Shown here: positions 32,012 to 39,650 of the stretch, one piece after another
How the letters are laid out: every line of letters begins with the position of its first letter
How positions within the stretch are numbered: position 1 is the first letter of the stretch
DNA from: Amycolatopsis sp. 2-15
GTDB lineage: Bacteria; Actinomycetota; Actinomycetes; Mycobacteriales; Pseudonocardiaceae
NCBI RefSeq assembly: GCF_030285625.1
Contig: NZ_CP127294.1
Coordinates: forward strand, 186,001-250,000
DNA length: 64,000 bases
Direction: 5' to 3'
Notes under the pieces: model-generated
Databases searched by the model: none
Told to the model about the DNA's origin: nothing
Seen by the model: the letters and a program-made list of their open reading frames with translations, nothing else
Program-made: the position numbers and the translations under genes

Positions 32012-32785
32012 TCAGGAGATGACGAGGCTGGCGATCTTGCCCTCGCGCAGGTCGATCGTCATCGTGCCGGTGCCGTTGAAGCGGTTGCTCTTCACACCGA
32101 GCGTGAGGACGTAGTTGTCCGCGCCCTTGCCGGGCTTGATGCCCTTCACGGTGAAGTTCGCCCCGACCCCGATGTTGTCGGTTTCGTTCCAGCTCAGCAC
32201 GCCTTCGCGGCCGTGGAACTTGCGTCCCCAGTCCTCGAGGAACGCGTCAGAGGTGAAGGCGTCGACGAAGCTCTCGGCGTCAGCCTTGTTGGTGGCGTCC
32301 ACGAACTGCTGGATCGCGGCCGGCACCTGCGGGGAGTCCGAATTGGTCATTCCCGGATTCTGCCCGGCGGGCGCCGGAAGCGCCTCCCCCTCACGGGACT
32401 TGACTCGCCGGTAGCTCCAGATCAGCAGGGCGAACAGGATGACCCCGGAGAGGATGATGCTCGACCCGGTGCTCCAGCCGCTGAACGGCAGCCAGTCGAC
32501 CGTGCCCCACACGATGCCGGCGGCGAAAAGCGCCAGGCCGGCGAGCACCGAGCCCGCGATCCGCAGCGGCGTGGCCACGCTGTCCTCGGCGGCCTTCATC
32601 GCCCGCGTGCGCACCGGGTCCACGAACCGTTCCAGCGCCGGGAACTGCGAGGCCAGCACCACCAGTCCCGCGAGCACCAGCAGCAACCCGGGTCCCGGCA
32701 GCACCAGCAACGCGACCCCGACGAGGAACAGCAAGCCGCCCACCACCGCGGCGAGCGCCTGCTTCACCGGTTTGCCGAGTTCCAC
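32012..32785 (-). CDS. Fusion of PGPGW membrane domain and NTF2/SnoaL-like domain
   Basis: This 257-residue open frame joins two domains that usually occur in separate proteins. Residues ~1-130 carry the PGPGW membrane domain (VVGGLLFLVGVALLVLPGPGLLLVLAGLVVLA and a second pair of helices), then a Pro/Ala-rich linker. Residues ~145-257 are an NTF2-like (SnoaL/nuclear transport factor 2) domain (AAIQQFVDATNKADAESFVDAFTSDAFLEDWGRKFHGREG). No stop codon separates them. An internal ATG at 32350 could start the second domain alone, but its ribosome binding site is poor. GTG 32785 is preceded by AAGGGGG. Confidence 0.7.
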   Translation of the reverse strand: MELGKPVKQALAAVVGGLLFLVGVALLVLPGPGLLLVLAGLVVLASQFPALERFVDPVRTRAMKAAEDSVATPLRIAGSVLAGLALFAAGIVWGTVDWLPFSGWSTGSSIILSGVILFALLIWSYRRVKSREGEALPAPAGQNPGMTNSDSPQVPAAIQQFVDATNKADAESFVDAFTSDAFLEDWGRKFHGREGVLSWNETDNIGVGANFTVKGIKPGKGADNYVLTLGVKSNRFNGTGTMTIDLREGKIASLVIS

Positions 32786-32921
32786 GCGGCCCCCTTCTGT
32801 CCGTTTCAGCCAGTGTGCCTGGCTCACGGACCGGGCGCCCGGAGAAACTCCGGATCACCCCGGGCACGCGTCCGAAGTGGACCGATCGCGGACCGGCTCG
32901 AGACCGGCTGGAGAGCCGGCG

Positions 32922-33347
32922 TCAGGCCTGCGTGCCGAGGTGCGCGCCGAGCTTGTCGAGCCAGTCACCCGTGCCCTGCTCGCGCCACGCCGGCTCCTCG
33001 TGTCCGTCGAGGAACGTGCCTTGTTCGGTGAGCACCAACCGGGTGCCGGTGCCGTCCGGGACCAACTCGACCGTGGTGATCGAGACCGTCGCCAGACCAG
33101 CGGGACCGCTCAGGGCCCCGGCGTAGACGATGCGTTCGCCGTCGACGATGTCGTGGTAGTCGGCCGTGAAACTGAGGTCGCCGCTGCGGTTGGTCTCCCG
33201 GCCGCCGACGCGGAAATCCAGCGAGTGGTCGGCTGCACCGAACCAGCTCGCTTTCGCGGCCGGGTCGGCCCACGCGGCGAACACACGGGCGGGCGACGCG
33301 GGGTAATGGCGTTCGAGAGTGAACGTGGAATGTTTGACGTCGGTCAT
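32922..33347 (-). CDS. SRPBCC (AHSA1-like) domain protein
   Basis: This 141-residue protein matches the START/SRPBCC superfamily, AHSA1 branch: FTLERHYPASPARVFAAWADPAAKASWFG at the N-terminus and VTITTVELVPDGTGTRLVLTEQGTF, ending GTGDWLDKLGAHL. In many actinobacteria such genes follow an ArsR regulator. The ATG overlaps the ArsR stop (ATGA), which supports a regulator-effector operon. The ligand and biochemical role are unknown. Confidence 0.87.
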   Translation of the reverse strand: MTDVKHSTFTLERHYPASPARVFAAWADPAAKASWFGAADHSLDFRVGGRETNRSGDLSFTADYHDIVDGERIVYAGALSGPAGLATVSITTVELVPDGTGTRLVLTEQGTFLDGHEEPAWREQGTGDWLDKLGAHLGTQA

Positions 33348-33694
33348 GACCTGTTCCCTTTCTGTCGGTCGGCGGTCAGAAAGCCACCGAGACGGTCGAG
33401 CCGGTGTTCCCAGCCGGTGCGCTGCTCGCCCAGCCACTGTTCGGCCAGGCGCAGGCCCGCCGGCTCCAGCCGGTACGTGCGGACCCGGCCGGCCTTCTCC
33501 GAAGCCACCAGCCCGCACGACTCGAGCACCCGCAGGTGCTGCATCACGGCGGGCAGCGACATCGCAAACGGCTGCGCCAGCTCCTTCACCGCGGCCGGTC
33601 CGGTGACCAGCCGCGCCACGAGCTCGCGCCGGGTCGCGTCGGCGAGTGCCTGGAACACCCGGTCGAGCTGATGGTCAACCATGTGCTTAACCAT
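33344..33694 (-). CDS. ArsR family winged-helix regulator
   Basis: The protein is about 116 residues. DRVFQALADATRRELVARLVTGPAAVKELAQPFAMSLPAVMQHLRVLESCGLVASEKAGRVRTYRLEP is a typical ArsR winged helix of the SRPBCC-linked subfamily; the arsenic/metal-binding cysteine pair is absent. The start is uncertain: MVKHMVDH (33694) or MVDHQLDR (33682). One copy of an 18-bp direct repeat overlaps this start and the other lies 40 bp upstream, suggesting autoregulation. Confidence 0.85.
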   Translation of the reverse strand: MVKHMVDHQLDRVFQALADATRRELVARLVTGPAAVKELAQPFAMSLPAVMQHLRVLESCGLVASEKAGRVRTYRLEPAGLRLAEQWLGEQRTGWEHRLDRLGGFLTADRQKGNRS

Positions 33695-33731
33695 GCGCCC
33701 GGGTCGCCCAATAGTCAAGTGGGTGCTTAAC
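33674..33731 (-). promoter_or_regulatory. Direct repeat at the ArsR promoter
   Basis: On the minus strand GTTAAGCAC-N4-TTGAC occurs twice (33674-33691 and 33714-33731), 40 bp apart. One copy overlaps the start region of the ArsR gene. It also lies upstream of the divergent YCII/ECF operon. Confidence 0.5.
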
Positions 33732-33848
33732 TGAAAATTCTCCGGAGCACTGTCGGTCCAGGCGGTCCCCGGTGGTCGCAGAGACGAAACACCTCGACTC
33801 CCGCGCCCGCGGCGCGGTAGGAAACCACCAGAGAGAAGGGGCGAACCG

Positions 33849-34205
33849 ATGCGCTACCTGATGCTGATCTGCGGCACGAGCCACGACGAGTCGAAGCCGC
33901 TGCCGTCGGAGCCGATGGACACGGCCACCGAAGCGTGGGTGAAGGAGATGGACGGCCGCGGCGTGCGCCTGATGGGCCAGCGCCTGCGGCCCGCGAGCAT
34001 GGCGACCACCATCCGCGTGAACGACGGCGAGGTGCTGCTGACCGACGGGCCGTTTGCCGAGACGAAGGAGCAGATCCTCGGCTTCGACCTGCTGGAGTGC
34101 GAGAACCTCGACGAGGCCCTCGAGGTCGCGGCGAAGCACCCGTCCGCGCGGTACGGGGCGATCGAGGTCCGGCCGCTGTGGCCCTTCGCCGGGGAAGAAA
34201 GCTGA
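33849..34205 (+). CDS. YCII/DGPF domain protein
   Basis: This 118-residue protein has the YCII-related fold: MRYLMLICG at the N-terminus and the family motif TDGPFAETKEQILGFDLLECENLDEALEVA. DGPF proteins are genomically linked to ECF sigma factors of group ECF42, and the sigma gene follows here with a 4-bp overlap. Its role in signalling is not known. AGAGAAGGGG precedes the ATG. Confidence 0.88.
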   Translation: MRYLMLICGTSHDESKPLPSEPMDTATEAWVKEMDGRGVRLMGQRLRPASMATTIRVNDGEVLLTDGPFAETKEQILGFDLLECENLDEALEVAAKHPSARYGAIEVRPLWPFAGEES

Positions 34206-35452
34206 ACGCGAACCCCGCCGAAGCCGTCGAGGCCGCGGTCACGGCCGCCTTCCGCGAGGAGGGCGGCCGCGTGGTGGCCACGCTGATCCGGCTGACGGGC
34301 GACTGGGACCTGGCCGAGGAGTGCGTGCAGGAAGCCCTGGCCCGGGCGCTGGAACGCTGGCCGCGCGACGGCGTACCCCGCCGGCCGGCGGCGTGGCTCA
34401 CCACCACCGCGCGCAACCACGCGCTGACCCGCCTCAAACGCAGCACGACGGAAGCCGCGAAGCTGCGTGAAGTCGCCACCCTGGCGCCCACGGAAGACCC
34501 CGAAGCCGACCCCAGCGGCGTGCAGGACGACCGGCTGCGGCTGATGTTCACGTGCTGCCACCCGGCGTTGCCGCTCGAAGGCCGGGTCGCGCTCACGCTG
34601 CGGACGCTCGCCGGCCTGACGACGGCGGAGATCGCGCGCGCGTTCCTCGTCAGCGAGCCGACGATGTCGCAACGGCTCGTGCGCACGAAACGCAAGATCC
34701 GTGAAGCCGGCATCCCCTACCGCGTGCCGCCCGCGCACCTGCTGCCGGAACGCACGGCGGCCGTACTCGGTGTGCTGTACCTGCTGTTCAACGAGGGTTA
34801 CGCCGCGACCGCCGGCGAAGCGCCCGCGCGCCACGACCTGTGTGCCGAGGCCATCCGCCTCACCCGCACGCTGCTGGAGCTCATGCCCGCCGAGCCCGAG
34901 ATCGAGGGGCTGCTGGCGTTGCTGCTGCTCCAGCACTCCCGTCGCGGCGCGCGGCTCGACGCCGACGGCGACCTTGTGACGCTGGAAGACCAGGACCGCA
35001 CACGGTGGGACACGACGGCGATCGACGAAGGCCTCGCCCTCGTGGACACGGCACTGCACCGCGGCTCCCCCGGCCCGTACCAGCTCCAGGCGGCCATCGC
35101 GGCCTGCCACGCGGCCGCGCCGGCCGCGGCGGACACCGACTGGCCGCAGATCGCCGCACTGTACGGGGAACTCGCGAAGCGCGTGCCCTCGCCGGTGGTG
35201 CAGCTCAACCGCGCGGTGGCCGTGGCAATGGCCGACGGCCCGGACGACGGCCTGGCGCTGGTCGACGCGATGGCGGGCGACCTCGACGGCTACCACCTGC
35301 TGCCGGCGACGCGCGCCGATCTGCTGCGCCGCCTCGGCCGTCGCGAGGAAGCCGCGGACGCGTACCGCGCGGCACTCGCGTTGGCCGGCAATGAAGCCGA
35401 CCGCCGCTTCCTGCGTCGCCGCCTGACCGAAATCTCCCCCGAAACGCCGTGA
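34202..35452 (+). CDS. ECF42-type RNA polymerase sigma factor with C-terminal TPR-like extension
   Basis: The protein is about 416 residues. Sigma2 (VVATLIRLTGDWDLAEECVQEALARALERWPRDG) and sigma4 (ALTLRTLAGLTTAEIARAFLVSEPTMSQRLVRTKRKI) are followed by a long helical C-terminal region (DUF6596/TPR-like, ALVDTALHRGSPGPYQLQAAIAACHAAAP...). This is the ECF42 layout, with a YCII partner upstream and no anti-sigma gene. The start is taken as CTG 34202, which overlaps the YCII stop (CTGA); no ATG or GTG gives a complete sigma2 without entering the YCII gene. Confidence 0.85.
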   Translation: MNANPAEAVEAAVTAAFREEGGRVVATLIRLTGDWDLAEECVQEALARALERWPRDGVPRRPAAWLTTTARNHALTRLKRSTTEAAKLREVATLAPTEDPEADPSGVQDDRLRLMFTCCHPALPLEGRVALTLRTLAGLTTAEIARAFLVSEPTMSQRLVRTKRKIREAGIPYRVPPAHLLPERTAAVLGVLYLLFNEGYAATAGEAPARHDLCAEAIRLTRTLLELMPAEPEIEGLLALLLLQHSRRGARLDADGDLVTLEDQDRTRWDTTAIDEGLALVDTALHRGSPGPYQLQAAIAACHAAAPAAADTDWPQIAALYGELAKRVPSPVVQLNRAVAVAMADGPDDGLALVDAMAGDLDGYHLLPATRADLLRRLGRREEAADAYRAALALAGNEADRRFLRRRLTEISPETP

Positions 35453-35488
35453 AGGGCACCTTGAGGAATCCCTCCAGGTGCCCTTCAC
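35449..35488. terminator. Hairpin between convergent sigma and FMN-reductase genes
   Basis: A 13-bp perfect stem (35449-35461 with 35476-35488), with extra pairs GAGG/CCTC in the loop, starts at the sigma stop codon and ends 10 bp before the FMN-reductase stop. It probably serves both directions. Confidence 0.7.
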
Positions 35489-35498
35489 CAACGATCGG

Positions 35499-36107
35499 CT
35501 AAAAACCCTCGCCGGCGAGCAACTGCTCGAACGGCAGCGACGTCAGCTCGTCCGAAGCCTTCGCCTCGGGTGCGACCGAAACCGCCGCCGCCAGCTCGCC
35601 CGCCGCACGCTCCACGCGCCGCTGCAGCGTGCCGGTCGCGCTCGCGCTGCCCCAGTCCGACGAAGCGGCGTACACGCCCGTCGCCACGGGAATCGCGCGC
35701 AGGTAAGCGAAGAGCGGGCGCAACGCGAAGTCCAGCACGAGCGAATGCCGTTCCGTGCCACCGGTCGCGGCGATCAGCACCGGCTTGCCGTCGAGCGCTT
35801 CCTTGTCCAGGACGTCGAAGAAGGACTTGAACATCCCACTGTAGGAGGCGGTGAAGACCGGCGTGACGGCGATGAGACCGTCGGCGTGCGTCACCGTGTC
35901 GATGACTTCCTTCAGCTTCGGGCTGGGGAAACCGGTGAGCAGGTTGTTGGTGACGTCCACGGCGGTGTCGCGCAGCTCGATCACCTCGACCACCGTGTCG
36001 GGACCCAGTGCGGTGCGCGTCGCGTCCGCCAGCCGGTCGGCCAGCAGCCGCGTCGACGACGGCTGGCTCAGCCCGGCGGTGACCACGGCAATGGTGCGTG
36101 CGGTCAT
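35499..36107 (-). CDS. NADPH-dependent FMN reductase (CE1759-like)
   Basis: The 202-residue flavodoxin-fold protein starts VVTAGLSQPSSTRLLADRLADA and carries the FMN-binding TPVFTASYSGMFKSFFDVLD and AATGGTERHSLVLD motifs of NADPH:FMN reductases. The closest pattern is the CE1759-type reductase that is encoded beside a luciferase-like monooxygenase. Here the neighbouring gene (28 bp upstream on the same strand) is such a monooxygenase, so the reductase probably supplies FMNH2 to it. Confidence 0.9.
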   Translation of the reverse strand: MTARTIAVVTAGLSQPSSTRLLADRLADATRTALGPDTVVEVIELRDTAVDVTNNLLTGFPSPKLKEVIDTVTHADGLIAVTPVFTASYSGMFKSFFDVLDKEALDGKPVLIAATGGTERHSLVLDFALRPLFAYLRAIPVATGVYAASSDWGSASATGTLQRRVERAAGELAAAVSVAPEAKASDELTSLPFEQLLAGEGF

Positions 36108-36135
36108 TTCTGCCTTCTTCTCTCCGAATCGGGGT

Positions 36136-37251
36136 TCAGACGCGGGTTTCTTCAGTGGTTTCTTCGGCGGTTTCTTCAGCGTCGCGCGCGGCCTTCAGCG
36201 ACTCGTGGGTCGGCGCGTCCGGCACGTGCGCCGGGCGCATCGACTCGAGCTCCTTGCGCAGCACCGGCACCACCTGCTCGCCGAGCAGGTCGAGCTGCTC
36301 CAGCACGGTCTTCAGCGGCAGGCCGGCGTGGTCCATGAGGAACAGCTGGCGCTGGTAGTCACCGAAGTGCTCGCGGAAGGTCAGCGTCTTGTCGATGACC
36401 TCCTGCGGGCTGCCGACGGTCAGCGGCGTCTGCGACGTGAAGTCCTCCATCGAGGGGCCGTGCCCGTACACCGGCGCGTTGTCGAAGTACGGCCGGAACT
36501 CGTTCCACGCGTCCTGCGACTTCGGCCGGATGAAGGCCTGCCCACCGAGCCCGACGATGGCCTGGTCGGCCTTGCCGTGGCCGTAGTGCTCGTAGCGCTG
36601 GCGGTAGAAGCCGATCAGCTGCTGGTAGTGCGACGTCGGCCAGAAGATGTGGTTGGCGAAGAACCCGTCGCCGTAGTACGCGGCGAGCTCCGCGATCTCC
36701 GGGCTGCGGATGGACCCGTGCCACACGAACGGGGGTACGTCGTCCAGCGGACGCGGGGTGGCGGTGAAGCCCTGCAGCGGCGTGCGGAACTTGCCTTCCC
36801 AGTCCACGACCTCTTCGCGCCAGAGGCGGCGCAGCAGCGCGTAGTTCTCGATGGTGAGCGGGATGCCCTGGCGGATGTCCTGCCCGAACCACGGGTACAC
36901 CGGGCCGGTGTTGCCGCGACCCAGCATCAGGTCCACGCGGCCGTCGGCCAGGTGCTGCAGCATCGCGAAGTCCTCGGCGATCTTCACCGGGTCGCTGGTG
37001 GTGATCAGCGTCGTGGACGTCGACAGCGTGATCGTCTTCGTCTGCGCGGCGATGTAGCCGAGCATCGTCGTCGGCGACGAGGGGACGAACGGCGGGTTGT
37101 GGTGCTCACCGGTCGCGAACACGTCGAGGCCGACCTCTTCGGCCTTCAGCGCGATCCGGGCCATCGCCTTGATGCGCTCGTGCTCCGACGGCGTGGTGCC
37201 GTTGGCGGGGTCGGTCGTGACGTCACCCACCGAGAAGATTCCGAACTGCAT
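36136..37251 (-). CDS. LLM class flavin-dependent monooxygenase (CE1758-like)
   Basis: The 371-residue protein is a bacterial luciferase-like (beta/alpha)8 monooxygenase: MQFGIFSVGDVT, FATGEHHNPPFVPSSPTTML, GRVDLMLGRGNTGPVYPWFG, and FVWHGSIRSPEIAELAAYYGDGFF. The family uses FMNH2 and oxygen. It is paired with the FMN reductase downstream. The C-terminal tail is Thr/Glu-rich (EETAEETTEETRV), which is unusual and looks like a recent expansion. The substrate is unknown. Confidence 0.9.
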   Translation of the reverse strand: MQFGIFSVGDVTTDPANGTTPSEHERIKAMARIALKAEEVGLDVFATGEHHNPPFVPSSPTTMLGYIAAQTKTITLSTSTTLITTSDPVKIAEDFAMLQHLADGRVDLMLGRGNTGPVYPWFGQDIRQGIPLTIENYALLRRLWREEVVDWEGKFRTPLQGFTATPRPLDDVPPFVWHGSIRSPEIAELAAYYGDGFFANHIFWPTSHYQQLIGFYRQRYEHYGHGKADQAIVGLGGQAFIRPKSQDAWNEFRPYFDNAPVYGHGPSMEDFTSQTPLTVGSPQEVIDKTLTFREHFGDYQRQLFLMDHAGLPLKTVLEQLDLLGEQVVPVLRKELESMRPAHVPDAPTHESLKAARDAEETAEETTEETRV

Positions 37252-37569
37252 GACCGCTCCTCAGCCGGGGTAGTTCGTGGTACTGCTTCCTTGCCTGCAC
37301 AACTGCTCGCGAGAAAGAAGTATTCCATAGTGACAATGCGGGTGACCCCGCGCACTCCCCTCTCGGCACCCCTGACCCACGGGACTCTCGCCACACCGGG
37401 GCCCGAGGGCGCGGAAGCTGTCGGGGTGTGCGGATATCCTGCAGTACGGTGTCGGCTCGGGGCCTGCCCGGGACGCCATCGTCTCCAGGCACGGTCCCTG
37501 AACCACATGCGTGCCTCAACCAGCCTGAACAACGCCGTACAGCGAGCCAAGATCCGGGAGAGCGACCTC
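37252..37569. other. Intergenic region before the topoisomerase IV genes
   Basis: The 318 bp between the divergent monooxygenase and parE hold no supported gene. An AT-richer patch near 37310-37335 (on the minus strand TTGTCACTATGG...) is a likely promoter for the monooxygenase. An ATG at 37507 is in frame with parE and could extend it by 21 residues. Confidence 0.45.
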
Positions 37570-39621
37570 GTGACTGCTGAGACTCTGTACGGGGCCGACG
37601 ACCTCACGCACCTCGAGGGCCTCGAAGCCGTCCGCAAGCGCCCCGGGATGTACATCGGCTCCACCGACAGCCGTGGCATCAACCACTTGTTCTCGGAGAT
37701 CATCGACAACTCCACCGACGAGGGCGTGGCGGGCCACGCCACGCGCGTCGTCGTCACCATCCACGCCGACGGCAGCGTGCAGGTCGACGACGACGGCCGC
37801 GGCATCCCCACCGGCGTCCACGCGAAATCGGGCCTTTCCGGCGTCGAACTGGTGCTGACCCGGCTGCACGCCGGCGGCAAGTTCGGCGGTTCGGGGTACA
37901 AGACCTCCGGCGGGCTCCACGGTGTGGGCGCGTCGGCGGTCAACGCGCTGTCGCACCGCTTCGACGTCACCGTGAAGCAGGACGGCAAGGTGCACCAGAT
38001 GTCGTTCGCGCACGGCGTGCCCGGCACGTTCGACGCGCCCGGCCCGAAAGCCAAGTTCACGCGCCACTCGGGGCTCAACCTCGTCGGCAAGATGAAGCGC
38101 GGCGAGCGCAGCGGCACGTCGATCCGCTACTGGTACGACGCGCGCTATTTCGAGACGGGCGCTTCGCTCGACGTCGAAGGCGTGCGCGCGAAGCTGCGCA
38201 ACACGGCGTTCCTCGTGCCCGGCGTCACCTACGTGCTGCGCACGGCCATCGAGGACACCATCAACGAGGAGACCTTCCACTACCCCCACGGGCTGGTGGA
38301 CATGGTCGACTTCCTCACGCCGTCGGGCGAGAAGCCGGTGTGCGGCACGCTCGTGATCACCGGCGAGGGCACGTACAAGGAGAACGCGGCCGACGCCAAC
38401 GGCGTGATGCAGTCCAATGTGGAGCGTCTCGCCGAGGTCGAGGTGGCGCTGCGCTGGGGCACCGGCTACGAGCGCACGGTGGAGTGCTTCACCAACACGA
38501 TCCGCAACGTGCACGGCGGCACGCACCGCCGCGGTTTCGACCGCGCCGTCACGCGCGCACTGCAGGACGCGATCGGCAAGACCCGCGGGCTGCTCAAGCC
38601 CAAGGAGGACCCGCCGACGCTCGAAGACGTGCTCGAAGGCATGACCGCCGTGATCCACGTGCGGCTGCCGGAGCCGCAGTTCACGTCGCAGACCAAGGAC
38701 GAGCTGTCCACGGCCGGCATCACGCGCGTGATCCAGGGCATCGTCGACAAGCACGTGAAGGCGTGGGTCGACGACCGCAAGACCAAGTCCGAGGCGAAGG
38801 TCGTGCTGCAGAAGGTGGTCGACGCCGCGCGCGTGCGGCTCACCCAGAAGCAGCAGAAGGACGCCGCGCGACGCAAGACCGCGCTAGAGGGCGCGGCGAT
38901 GCCGCCGAAGCTCGTCGACTGCCGCACCACGGGCGTCTCCCGCAGCGAGCTGTTCCTCGTCGAGGGTGACAGCGCACTCGGGTCGGCCCGCATGGCGCGC
39001 GTCTCGGAGTACCAGGCGCTGCTGCCGCTGCGGGGCAAGATCCTGAACGTGCAGAAGGCGTCGCTGGGCGACACGCTGAAGAACGCCGAGATCGCGTCGA
39101 TCGTCCAGGTGCTCGGCGCCGGTACCGGCCGCACGTTCGACCTCACGACGATGCGCTACGGCCGCGTGATCCTGATGGCCGACGCCGACGTCGACGGCTC
39201 GCACATCCGCACGCTGCTGATCACGCTGTTCGCGAAGTACATGCGCCCCGTGATCGAAGACGGCCGGCTGTACGCGGCGATGCCGCCGTTGCACAAGCTC
39301 GTGACGAAGGGCCGCAACCCGGAGACGCACTTCACCTTCACGCAGCGCGAGATGGAGACGAAGTTCGCGGAGCTGGAGAAGGCGGGCAAGAGCATCGTCA
39401 CGCCAGTGCCGCGGTTCAAGGGCCTCGGCGAGATGGACGCCGACGAGCTGTGGGAAACCACCATGAACCCCTCCACGCGCTCCGTCCGCCGCATCACCAT
39501 GGACGACGCCGAAGCCGCCGAGAGCGCCCTGGAACTGCTCATGGGCGAAAAGGTCGAGCCCCGCCGCAACTGGCTCGTCGCCTCCTCCGACCGCGTCGAC
39601 CGCGACGCCATCGACGTCTGA
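37570..39621 (+). CDS. parE: DNA topoisomerase IV subunit B (GyrB/ParE type)
   Basis: This 683-residue type IIA topoisomerase ATPase subunit has the GHKL domain (VRKRPGMYIGSTDSRGINHL, EIIDNSTDEGVAGHA, DDDGRGIP, GGLHGVGASAVNALS), a transducer domain, and the TOPRIM motifs EGDSA (Glu465) and DADVDGSHIR. GyrB and ParE are hard to separate by motif. The adjacent A subunit lacks a clear GyrA box, and the locus is not next to dnaA/dnaN/recF, so topoisomerase IV is more likely. GTG 37570 follows GGGAG. It is 29 bp upstream of parC. Confidence 0.9.
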   Translation: MTAETLYGADDLTHLEGLEAVRKRPGMYIGSTDSRGINHLFSEIIDNSTDEGVAGHATRVVVTIHADGSVQVDDDGRGIPTGVHAKSGLSGVELVLTRLHAGGKFGGSGYKTSGGLHGVGASAVNALSHRFDVTVKQDGKVHQMSFAHGVPGTFDAPGPKAKFTRHSGLNLVGKMKRGERSGTSIRYWYDARYFETGASLDVEGVRAKLRNTAFLVPGVTYVLRTAIEDTINEETFHYPHGLVDMVDFLTPSGEKPVCGTLVITGEGTYKENAADANGVMQSNVERLAEVEVALRWGTGYERTVECFTNTIRNVHGGTHRRGFDRAVTRALQDAIGKTRGLLKPKEDPPTLEDVLEGMTAVIHVRLPEPQFTSQTKDELSTAGITRVIQGIVDKHVKAWVDDRKTKSEAKVVLQKVVDAARVRLTQKQQKDAARRKTALEGAAMPPKLVDCRTTGVSRSELFLVEGDSALGSARMARVSEYQALLPLRGKILNVQKASLGDTLKNAEIASIVQVLGAGTGRTFDLTTMRYGRVILMADADVDGSHIRTLLITLFAKYMRPVIEDGRLYAAMPPLHKLVTKGRNPETHFTFTQREMETKFAELEKAGKSIVTPVPRFKGLGEMDADELWETTMNPSTRSVRRITMDDAEAAESALELLMGEKVEPRRNWLVASSDRVDRDAIDV

Positions 39622-39650
39622 GTTTTCTCCAGCTACCAAGGAGTTCTACC

